Under the pieces are notes generated by a model. That model was not told where the DNA came from and searched no databases. It was given only the letters and a program-made list of their open reading frames with translations. A stretch of DNA of 17,457 nt from an uncultured Lachnospiraceae bacterium (GTDB lineage Bacteria; Bacillota; Clostridia; Lachnospirales; Lachnospiraceae), in the NCBI GenBank assembly GCA_910586615.1, contig CAJUJP010000062.1, positions 1 to 17,457 on the forward strand, read 5' to 3'. Positions 1 through 7,605 of the stretch are shown here, piece after piece (the first letter of the stretch is position 1; each line of letters begins with the position of its first letter). A program made the translations under genes and the position numbers.

Positions 1-106
1 CGTCTTCGAACAATGTCTTTGCCTTTGCCGCATTGTCCACATAATCAGTCCAGTTTTCCTTACCTGCCGCAAAATCGCCGTTCTTAATCAGTTCCGTACC
101 GATCTC
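1..106 (-). repeat. Second copy of near-identical CBM coding repeat (cut by window edge)
   Basis: This stretch encodes the start of the sixth binding module. It matches 550-655 with six mismatches over 106 bases, at an offset of exactly 549 bases (183 codons). The reading frame is kept, so this is an internal module duplication of the GH16 gene, not a mobile element end. Confidence 0.9.
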
Positions 107-3100
107 GACTACAGGATCATCAGGATCTGATCCTTCTGCAGGCGGTGTAATGGTCACATCCGTTTCCGTCTCCGGATCAGCTTCCGTGCCTGCCTCGACC
201 TTTATCACGCTGACATCGGATATTTCAACCGCATGAGCCGCCATTTCTGTTACGCCTTCCGGCATTCCAAGTGAAATCTGGAATGCAATTATTCCTGAAA
301 CATAGTTTTCATTCAAGGTTACAATCTGGCTGAATGATTTCAGTTTATCTTTTGTCAGGCTGATATCTGAACCACCGCACCATGCATCGCCTTCGCCCAT
401 AAATGCAAGTCTTAAATCTCTGTCGATAGAAGCGCCGATCTTAAAGTTAACTTTATAAGACGCTCCTTTTTCCATCGCCAGACCTTCCTGCTTCAACTGG
501 ATATTCCAGTCTGCACTTCCGGCATCAGTAATCTCATATCTTGCCTTGCCGTCTTCGAACAATGTCTTTGCCTTTGCCGCATTGTCCACATAATCAGTCC
601 AGTTCTCCTTACCTGCTGCAAAGTTACCGTTCTTAATCAGTTCCGTACCGGTCTCTGCCGGCGGAACTTCTTCACCCGGTCCTTCTCCGTCCTTTGTCTT
701 TACGACACAGACATCATCGATCTCGATCATAGATACAGGTGTATCTACAAGTTCCTCACCTGCTTTAATCTGACCCATGGAGATCACCAGGGTGATATTA
801 TTGTCGGTTGCTTTGTCTACGGTAAGTTTATAGTTTACCTCTTTCACTTCATCGGCTTTCAGACCCAGATCCTCTCCGCCGTACCAGTCATATGCCGCTG
901 TCAGGAATGCATACTTCACGGTTCTTGCCGCAGAAGACTTGATCTTCATGGTCACTTCATATTCAGCGCCCTGTTCCAGCGTCAGTCCGGCCTGTTTCAA
1001 CTGGATATGCCAGTCTTCCGTACCCACATTGGTAATATTGTATGCTGCCTTTTCATCCGCAAAGCTTACCGCTGCTTCACCGGGCGGCGTTACTGCACTC
1101 TCCCATTCGGCATCACCCTGTGCAAAATCACCGTTCTTGATCAGATTGTCACCTGCCTCTACCGGCGGCTGCTCCTGGGGCTCTGTCTCTTCCAGCGTAA
1201 TATTGTCAATTACGACTGTATGCTTCGTCTGTATACGTGTTCCTCCTACCGCGCCCATGGAAATACTGAGCATAGTCTTCGGATCTGTATCTTCCGCCAT
1301 CTTAAATACATGACTGAAATTCTGGTACTCTCCTGTCAACTTAATCTTCTGCGTGCCTGAGTACGGAATCCAGTTGTCATCACTTGAACCGTCTCTCTGC
1401 AATGCATACATGATCTGTCTGTCCAGCGTCGATTTCGCATCAAATGCGATCTTATACCACTTATCCTTCTCCAGTTTGATATTGTTCTGCTTCAGCTGGA
1501 TCTTCCAATCCTCACCTGCCGTATCTGCAATATCAATGGAGAATGCATCCTGCTCATTCAGGCTGTCTACGATATAACCGGGTACTTTGGCATCGTCAGC
1601 CACATAAACTTCATAGCCCACCAGGCCATTGGAGAAATCTCCGTTAACGATCATACCGTCTTCTCTGATCGAAACATTGTCAATATAAGTGGTGCCCGCT
1701 GCTCCTAACAGGAATTTCAGTTCGCTGCCGTTTAAGTCTGCCGCAGTTTCAAACTCATATTTGTACTCTGTTCTTTCCGTCGTCAGAGCGGTTTCAAATG
1801 TCTCTCCCGCAATAGTGGACCGTATGGTCTTTGCGCTGTCTGCATAAGCCTCAAAGCTCAGTGCATATTTCTTGCCGCCTGTGATCGCAACAGGTGTCTG
1901 ATTTACCACTACCTGTTCCAGAGCAGTCACCGTCTCAGGCACTGTCACCTTCAGTTCGTGTCTGTAGTCACCTGTAACGGATACGCTCGCACCACTGCAC
2001 TGATCGATATCCCAATCCCAGTAGGCAAGACGCAGTTTTCCGGGTTCATTTCCTTCATTAAAGGAACCGTTGTACACATAATTTCCGTCAGGCAGTACAC
2101 CTTTGATTTCTTCTTCTGCCGCCCCTGCTTTTTCCAGTCTCACATCGGTGATATGAACTTTCGCCGTGGAATCCTGATTACCCAGGTTAAATTCTACGCG
2201 GCCGTTTGCATCACTGTTTGACTTCATGTCAAATGTATGTTCAAAAGTCTGTGGCTCAGTAGTCAGATTCACCGTAGTATCGTCCAGATATCTGATATAT
2301 CCCCTGTCGGGTGCGGTAATACCGGTGATCATAGTACGTGCCTCGTCCGCATATGCCTTATAGGACAGTTTGTACTTACTGCCTTCCTCGATGGGCACAG
2401 CAGCCTGTACGATCTGGACACTGTAATTCAGCGTTCCCATATTTTCCGTGGTGATATGCAGTGCATTTTCTGCAATTTCTGCCACCGCTTCACCGCCGCC
2501 TGTCAGCAGAAGCTGCCAGTTCTCATCACCTTTTGCCAGATCCTCAACCTTAGAGAAATCTCCGTTGATGATATAGTTTCCGGTTTCATCCGGGTCTCTG
2601 AGTTTCACTTCCTGCTCAGGTTTATCAATGTCGGTGTCGTACTCATCTCTCTGGTATACTCTTACATAATCCACTACAAGCTGTGCATTTTCACCAAACT
2701 CCGTATTCTCGTCAGGATATCCTACCCAGCTTCCGCCTACAGCCAGATTTAAAATCATATAGAAAGGCTGATCGTAGGGTGCCGGATATGCTGTCTCACC
2801 AAATCCGGGACGCTTGGTAAACCAGTCATTTTCCGTATAGAAAAGACGTCCGTCCACATAATATCTGAATTCATCGGGATCCCACTCACATGCAAATACA
2901 TGGAAATCCTCTGCAAAATCCGCTTCCCCTTCCGGTAACGTGAAGGTTCCCTGTTTCTGTGTATGAGGTTCTCCGAAATGCAGTGTACCGTGTACCTTAT
3001 CTGTCTGATCACCCAGAACTTCCATCACATCGATCTCACCGCATTTAGGCCACTGGCCATAGAAACCTTCATCCGTAGGCATCATCCAGAATGCAGGCAG

Positions 3101-5467
3101 GAATCCTTTACCGCTGGGCACCTTGGCGCGTACTTCAAATCTTCCGTACTGATAGTCATGTTTATTCTGGGTGTTGATTCTTCCGGATGTATAGGAGGCT
3201 TTTCCCGTGGCGGGATCAACTGTCTTGATCGCCTGAATCACCAGATTGCCATCCTTCACATATACATTATCCGAAGACTTCACATACTCCTGCAATTCCG
3301 CATTCACCCAGCCCGGCTCATGAGTCTCATAATTCCAGTCCGCCTCATTCAGCGTATCACCGTTGAAGTCGTCTTCCCACTCCAGGGTATAGGCATAAGC
3401 AAGCTCTCCCTTATTCCTTGCAGGAATCACTCTCGTATTCTCTGCAGAACATCTTGTACACACCTGCTTTTCCAAACCGGCTGCATTTTCAGTTGCTTTG
3501 ACTGCCACAGTCCACTTTCCGTAAGTATGTCCCAAAGGATCCACAACTTCCTGCTTCTTACCGCCGCATACGGTACAAGTATAACTAACCAATCCGTTTT
3601 CTTCGCAGGAGGCTTCTTTTACAGTTTCTGCTTCTCCTAAACTACATGTTTCACATTCTGTTACTGTTACACGGCATGTATTCTCCACGCCGTTTGCTTT
3701 GATGGTAATCGTCGCCGCACCCTTCTTCTTGGCAGTAAGCAGTCCCTTACCGTTAACCGCAACAATCTTTGTGTCTGAAGATTTATAGGTGGCAGACTGG
3801 CCTGCCCCTAAAACTTCCATAGATGCCTCTTCACAGAGGTTCTTCTTTTCTCCTACTTTGATCACAAGTTCATTTTTTTCCAGAACAATCTTAGGATCTT
3901 TCACGCTGACCCAGCACTTCGCAGTTACGCCGTTGGCTGAAGCCGTAACCAGCGTGCGGCCGGTTCCTTTGGCTGTCACTTTGCCCTTCGCCGTCACTTC
4001 TGCCACACTCTTATCGCTGCTCTTCCATTCAACCTTCTTACTTGCACCGTCGACAGATGCCTTCAGCGTAATATTTGTTCCTTTTCCCTTCGTGTACAGG
4101 GTATACTCTCTCTGATTGAGTGCGATCGTAGGGGTAAAATCCTGTACCGTGATCTGCACTTCGTCCTTAAAACCGTTTGCTTCCAGCGTAACAGTTGCCG
4201 TTCCGGCTTTTTTCGCTGTAAGTTTTCCATTACTTACCGAAACAACCTTTGTATTGGAGCTTTTCCACTTGGAAGCTGTCTTGCGTCCGGTTACCTGATA
4301 AGCAAGCTTATAGGTCTTGGCATCACCTTTTGTCTTCAAATGAACAACTCTCTCCGTGATGGACGCTGAAGTATCCTTTACCTCGACCTTACAGGTATCC
4401 ATTTTTCCGTTACATTCTGCGGTGATCATTGCCGCACCGGCACCTTTTGCGGTAATCAGTCCGGTATCACTCACGACAGCCACCGCTTCGTCGCTGCTGC
4501 TCCAGGTCACCTGGCTGCCCTGTGGTGCATTGGTTTTGAGTGCCTTTGTCTCACCCAGCAGTTCTGTACCATTCTTCTTGACATAAAGCAGAACGTTCTC
4601 CTCATTGATGGAAACCATTCCCTTGTCTACGATGACATTACACTCGGCAGTAACACCGTTTGCTTTTGCAGTGATAACTACTTCTTTTGCCTCGTCTCCG
4701 TTCCATTTGCCGGTTACCTTGCCGCCCTTAACCGTAGCCACGGCAGGATCCGAACTTGTCCACGTAACTGCCTTTTTGGCGCCCACAATCGTAGGTACCA
4801 GTTTGATTGAACTGCCCGCACCTTTGGTGCTCAGCTTCATCTCACTGATATTCAGAGAGATGGTGCTTTCCAGAACCGTCACTTTACAGGATGCCATCAG
4901 ACCGTTAGCCTCTGCGGTAATCATTGCCGTGCCTGCCTGTCCTGCAGCCGTGACCACGCCTCTGCCCTGTGCATCTGCAGCCACCGTTGCAACAGCTTCA
5001 TTATCGCTGCTCCAGGTAACGTTCTTGTCGGCGCCTTTCACTGTCGCCTTCAATGTAACCGACTTACCTGCAGTCTCTGTGCTCTCTGCAGGATAACTGT
5101 AAATCGTTGCTTCCTTCTTATTGACCTTGATTGTAGGGTCCACTACCGTGACCACACATGTCTCACGGGGAAAACCGATCCCGGAAGAAATGATGGCCTT
5201 GCCCTTACGAAGCGCCGTCACAGTACCATTCTGGTCAACGCTCGCAACATTTACATTGTAAGAAACCCACCTTGGTTTCTTATCCCCTTCCTTTTGGTTC
5301 TCAATCGCAAGCTGAAGCTTGTTGTCTTCATCTCCGATATTCACGGTCGCTTTCTTGTAGTTGATGTGAACCGCATCTTCCGCATAGACAGCAAGCTTTC
5401 CGGCAGATACTGTGAGTATCAATGCCAGAATCAGGCCGTGTATCAGAATACTTACTTTCCTTTTCAT
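1..5467 (-). CDS. Secreted modular GH16 beta-glucanase with Ig-like and CBM4/9-like domains (partial, runs off left edge)
   Basis: At least 1822 codons are open in one frame with no stop, so the C-terminus lies outside the window. The ATG at 5467 follows an AGAAGGAGG ribosome binding site. Residues 1-30 look like a signal peptide (Lys/Arg start, hydrophobic core, Ala-Glu near the cut). Seven Big_2-like domains follow, at about 31-108, 111-198, 203-280, 284-363, 367-441, 445-522 and 526-603, each with W-x-S-S and G-x-(V/L)-T-A type motifs. Residues 604-690 carry three CxxC pairs. The GH16 domain spans about 690-940 and has the catalytic signature EIDVME at 811-816. E811 is the expected nucleophile and E816 the acid/base; the extra Met is typical of laminarinase-type GH16. 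CBM4/9-like modules follow at 964-1113, 1129-1270, 1272-1427, 1440-1590 and 1607-1756, and a sixth begins at 1790. The likely role is extracellular cleavage of beta-1,3 or mixed-linkage glucan. Exact substrate and any cell-wall anchor cannot be seen. Confidence 0.9.
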   Translation of the reverse strand, partial: MKRKVSILIHGLILALILTVSAGKLAVYAEDAVHINYKKATVNIGDEDNKLQLAIENQKEGDKKPRWVSYNVNVASVDQNGTVTALRKGKAIISSGIGFPRETCVVTVVDPTIKVNKKEATIYSYPAESTETAGKSVTLKATVKGADKNVTWSSDNEAVATVAADAQGRGVVTAAGQAGTAMITAEANGLMASCKVTVLESTISLNISEMKLSTKGAGSSIKLVPTIVGAKKAVTWTSSDPAVATVKGGKVTGKWNGDEAKEVVITAKANGVTAECNVIVDKGMVSINEENVLLYVKKNGTELLGETKALKTNAPQGSQVTWSSSDEAVAVVSDTGLITAKGAGAAMITAECNGKMDTCKVEVKDTSASITERVVHLKTKGDAKTYKLAYQVTGRKTASKWKSSNTKVVSVSNGKLTAKKAGTATVTLEANGFKDEVQITVQDFTPTIALNQREYTLYTKGKGTNITLKASVDGASKKVEWKSSDKSVAEVTAKGKVTAKGTGRTLVTASANGVTAKCWVSVKDPKIVLEKNELVIKVGEKKNLCEEASMEVLGAGQSATYKSSDTKIVAVNGKGLLTAKKKGAATITIKANGVENTCRVTVTECETCSLGEAETVKEASCEENGLVSYTCTVCGGKKQEVVDPLGHTYGKWTVAVKATENAAGLEKQVCTRCSAENTRVIPARNKGELAYAYTLEWEDDFNGDTLNEADWNYETHEPGWVNAELQEYVKSSDNVYVKDGNLVIQAIKTVDPATGKASYTSGRINTQNKHDYQYGRFEVRAKVPSGKGFLPAFWMMPTDEGFYGQWPKCGEIDVMEVLGDQTDKVHGTLHFGEPHTQKQGTFTLPEGEADFAEDFHVFACEWDPDEFRYYVDGRLFYTENDWFTKRPGFGETAYPAPYDQPFYMILNLAVGGSWVGYPDENTEFGENAQLVVDYVRVYQRDEYDTDIDKPEQEVKLRDPDETGNYIINGDFSKVEDLAKGDENWQLLLTGGGEAVAEIAENALHITTENMGTLNYSVQIVQAAVPIEEGSKYKLSYKAYADEARTMITGITAPDRGYIRYLDDTTVNLTTEPQTFEHTFDMKSNSDANGRVEFNLGNQDSTAKVHITDVRLEKAGAAEEEIKGVLPDGNYVYNGSFNEGNEPGKLRLAYWDWDIDQCSGASVSVTGDYRHELKVTVPETVTALEQVVVNQTPVAITGGKKYALSFEAYADSAKTIRSTIAGETFETALTTERTEYKYEFETAADLNGSELKFLLGAAGTTYIDNVSIREDGMIVNGDFSNGLVGYEVYVADDAKVPGYIVDSLNEQDAFSIDIADTAGEDWKIQLKQNNIKLEKDKWYKIAFDAKSTLDRQIMYALQRDGSSDDNWIPYSGTQKIKLTGEYQNFSHVFKMAEDTDPKTMLSISMGAVGGTRIQTKHTVVIDNITLEETEPQEQPPVEAGDNLIKNGDFAQGDAEWESAVTPPGEAAVSFADEKAAYNITNVGTEDWHIQLKQAGLTLEQGAEYEVTMKIKSSAARTVKYAFLTAAYDWYGGEDLGLKADEVKEVNYKLTVDKATDNNITLVISMGQIKAGEELVDTPVSMIEIDDVCVVKTKDGEGPGEEVPPAETGTELIKNGNFAAGKENWTDYVDNAAKAKTLFEDGKARYEITDAGSADWNIQLKQEGLAMEKGASYKVNFKIGASIDRDLRLAFMGEGDAWCGGSDISLTKDKLKSFSQIVTLNENYVSGIIAFQISLGMPEGVTEMAAHAVEISDVSVIKVEAGTEADPETETDVTITPPAEGSDPDDPVVEIGTELIKNGDFAAGKENWTDYVDNAAKAKTLFED
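550..655 (-). repeat. First copy of near-identical CBM coding repeat
   Basis: This encodes the start of the fifth binding module (about residues 1605-1639). It is the partner of 1-106, at about 94% identity by eye. The upstream modules (for example the one starting near 1150) share only protein-level motifs such as W-x-I-Q-L-K-Q, so the last duplication is much younger than the earlier ones. Confidence 0.9.
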
Positions 5468-5487
5468 ACATCCTCCTTCTCTGTTCC

Positions 5488-5519
5488 GGCCGCCTGTAAT
5501 TATGGACGGCCCTTTTTTT
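5488..5519 (+). terminator. GC hairpin plus T7 in the GH16 leader (plus-strand terminator shape)
   Basis: GGCCGCC (5488-5494) pairs with GGACGGCC (5504-5511) with one bulged A, around a 9-base loop, and is followed on the plus strand by C and seven T. Read on the plus strand it has the shape of an intrinsic terminator. No plus-strand gene lies to its left, so it would stop antisense transcripts. In the GH16 mRNA the same hairpin sits about 20 bases upstream of the start codon, just before the ribosome binding site. Confidence 0.4.
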
Positions 5520-5547
5520 CAATTTTACCGGCTGAACAGAAAAACAT

Positions 5548-5584
5548 ATATCATATTTGTTCCTAAAATGTCATTTTCATGACA
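5548..5584 (-). promoter_or_regulatory. Probable GH16 promoter/operator region with inverted repeat
   Basis: The GH16 promoter must lie between the terminator ending at 5600 and the start codon. On the minus strand there is a perfect inverted repeat TGTCAT-GAAA-ATGACA (5569-5584), then an AT-rich stretch with TATGAT, a candidate -10. ATGACA would make a fair -35, but the spacing to TATGAT is only 13 bases, so I cannot assign a standard promoter. The repeat may be an operator. Confidence 0.3.
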
Positions 5585-5599
5585 TAAATTGTGGGGTGC

Positions 5600-5643
5600 A
5601 AAAAAAGAACTGCCGTACAACGCCAAAACACGCTGTACGACAG
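5600..5643 (-). terminator. Strong intrinsic terminator ending the yicC-to-DUF3298 operon
   Basis: On the minus strand CTGTCGTACAGCG (5643-5631) pairs with CGTTGTACGGCAG (5622-5610). This is a 13-bp stem with two G-U pairs and an 8-base loop, followed by TTCTTTTTTT. It lies about 115 bases past the stop codon of the DUF3298 gene and separates that operon from the GH16 gene. Confidence 0.85.
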
Positions 5644-5757
5644 AAATAAATTAGAATATTAAGATATTTTCCGCATGAAAACTTTTTATGGATATCCTAT
5701 AAATATCATATAAATGTCATTTTCTGGTAATTCTTTTACATCCGGTATCTGCAGCTT

Positions 5758-7524
5758 CTAAAGAACCTTAAGGTATTTCTCATACTCCTCATAAGTGACC
5801 GTGACCCATCCCTCTTCATAATTGAATCCTATTTCCATCCCCATAGGTGTATAGAATACGATCACATCAGAAGAATTAAAAAGCTTTGTCATTTCCTGAT
5901 CCGTCATTCTTGTCAGGTAGGTAATCTCATCGTTCTGAATATCGCTCTTCTGACGAAATTCTACGGAAAAATCATCATTAATATTGAGCAGATTCTCATT
6001 ATTCAGGATAATTCCGTTCTCCATATCAATGTTGATGCAATACAGATATACATCATTGTAATAATCACTGTATATGTACTCGGAAAAAACAATGCTCATC
6101 TTCTCCTCATCCATATATGTCACATAGCCCTTGGACTGCGCACTGAAATAGCTGTATTCCTCTGTCATGTGATCTTTATATTCTTCCTCAAAATACTCCG
6201 TGAAGAAGTCCTTTTCCGCCTGAATTGTCTGATTCAGCTTATCCAGATTCGGAACATTCTCCCCCTTGATAACCGGATATGTCACATTGATCATCACATT
6301 GTCATAATCAGCATCGTACTCAAAGTCTTCGAATTCTACCGAATATGGCAAGTCTGTCTTGACATCATCATGCAGATTATAATACCCGTCATCATAATCG
6401 TCAAAGTCATAGCCGTCATCATAACCGTCGAAATCATCAAAATTAAAAGGATACTGGCCGTCCCAATAGAAATCATCGCCGTAAAACCCGTCAGGATCAT
6501 ACGGGTCATCATAATCTTCAAAGAAATCATCATCAAAAGAATCATATGGATCGATTTCATCGTCATCAAAATCGTAATAGTCTTCCTGCCGGTCGCCAAA
6601 ATCATCTTCCTGATAAGTACGCCGTTTCGATTCTTTTTCAGCAAACAGATTCACTGCCTTATATACCAACGCAGACACAGCGATCAGGAACAACACAACC
6701 ACGGCGGTAACGATCCCGATAATCAGACCTGTCTGATTCTTTTTCTGAGGCACTGCATATGGGCTGTACGGGTTATTCCACTGCGGATTGCCATTATACG
6801 GACTGCCATTGTTATATTGCGGGCCGCCATAGGGACTGCCATACCCTTGCTGCGGGCTGCCGTTGTTATGCTGTGGACTGCCGTAGGGACTGTCATATCC
6901 TTCCTGCGGGCTGCCATTATAAGAACTGCCATTGTTATACTGCGGGCCGCCATAGGGACTGCCATACCCTTGCTGCGGGCTGCCGCTATATGGACTCTCA
7001 TTGTTGTACTGTGGGGCACCATATGGACTGCTATACCCTTGCTGCGGGCTGTCGCCAGAAAGGCTGTCATTGTTGTACTGCGGGGCACCATAGGAACTGC
7101 CATACCCTTGCTGCGGGCTGTCGCCATATGGACTCTCATTGTTATACTGCGGGGCACCATAGGAACTGCTATACCCTTGCTGCGGGCTGTCGCCATATGG
7201 ACTCTCATTGTTATACCCTTGCTGCAAACTGTCACCACAAGAACTGCCATCTCCATCACTGTACCGGCTCTGGCTCACATCATTTACCGCCTCACCCGCA
7301 TCAGTTTCTGTCTCCGGCAGCGTTATGGCTTCCGGTCCGGCATCCTCTTCACCTGCTGTTTCCTCTTCATCCGCTGTATCTTCTGTCTGCTTCTGCTGCC
7401 AGTCCGAAAAAAGATCCGGTGTATTGTATATATCTGCACTGCTTTCCGACCTGTACGGATCCGAAGTGCTTTCCGTGAAGTCATTTTCGCCCTTGCGCTT
7501 ATCAAACTCTTCTGATTGACTCAT
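5758..7524 (-). CDS. Membrane protein with Gln/Gly/Tyr/Asn repeats, Asp-rich linker and DUF3298/RsiV-like domain
   Basis: 588 residues. Residues 1-100 are acidic and polar, without a signal peptide. Residues 101-247 are about six copies of a 23-residue repeat of the type QQGYxSxYGxPQYNNxSPY, two of them shortened. A hydrophobic segment at about 266-290 is the only membrane span. Residues 304-387 are extremely rich in Asp with Tyr and Phe (roughly 33 Asp in 84). Residues 388-588 resemble the DUF4163/DUF3298 module of RsiV and PdaC-type proteins: a PVIKG segment near 417-421, an N-G-I-x-L near 503, and a final strand pair ending in YEKYL. By family precedent the C-terminal part would be outside the cell and the repeats inside, but the charges on both sides of the span do not settle the topology. 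The gene lies 81 bases after cinA with no terminator between, so it is probably the last gene of that operon. Its function is unknown. Confidence 0.8.
   Translation of the reverse strand: MSQSEEFDKRKGENDFTESTSDPYRSESSADIYNTPDLFSDWQQKQTEDTADEEETAGEEDAGPEAITLPETETDAGEAVNDVSQSRYSDGDGSSCGDSLQQGYNNESPYGDSPQQGYSSSYGAPQYNNESPYGDSPQQGYGSSYGAPQYNNDSLSGDSPQQGYSSPYGAPQYNNESPYSGSPQQGYGSPYGGPQYNNGSSYNGSPQEGYDSPYGSPQHNNGSPQQGYGSPYGGPQYNNGSPYNGNPQWNNPYSPYAVPQKKNQTGLIIGIVTAVVVLFLIAVSALVYKAVNLFAEKESKRRTYQEDDFGDRQEDYYDFDDDEIDPYDSFDDDFFEDYDDPYDPDGFYGDDFYWDGQYPFNFDDFDGYDDGYDFDDYDDGYYNLHDDVKTDLPYSVEFEDFEYDADYDNVMINVTYPVIKGENVPNLDKLNQTIQAEKDFFTEYFEEEYKDHMTEEYSYFSAQSKGYVTYMDEEKMSIVFSEYIYSDYYNDVYLYCINIDMENGIILNNENLLNINDDFSVEFRQKSDIQNDEITYLTRMTDQEMTKLFNSSDVIVFYTPMGMEIGFNYEEGWVTVTYEEYEKYLKVL
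6784..7224 (-). repeat. In-frame 69-bp tandem repeats in the DUF3298-type gene
   Basis: This encodes residues 101-247. Full 69-base (23-codon) units start at residues 115, 138, 161, 184 and 225, and shortened units start at 101 and 207. All unit lengths are multiples of three, so copy number can change without breaking the frame. The repeats also create long false open frames on other frames of both strands here. Confidence 0.9.
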
Positions 7525-7605
7525 TCGCCCTTATCCTCATATCTTTCTGCGACGCGATTTACCGATCCCTGTTCTCTTTGCTGATGATACGCCGGAAAAA
7601 CCTTT

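Noticed and set aside
1..655. The two near-identical stretches as insertion sequence ends or target duplications
   Set aside because: They lie in frame inside one coding sequence at an exact multiple of three, and fit a duplicated binding domain.
2755..3012. An 85-codon minus-strand open frame inside the GH16 gene
   Set aside because: It is out of frame with the GH16 domain, whose catalytic motif and flanks are intact in the main frame.
6723..7259. Possible CRISPR-like array of regular repeats
   Set aside because: The repeats are contiguous, in frame, and encode the QQGY...PQYNN units; there are no unique spacers of fixed length.
6169..7515. A 448-codon plus-strand open frame across the DUF3298-type gene
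   Set aside because: It is a shadow of the repeats and of the biased Asp/Tyr codons on the other strand; its product is a run of Ile/Arg/Val-rich repeats with no family signature.
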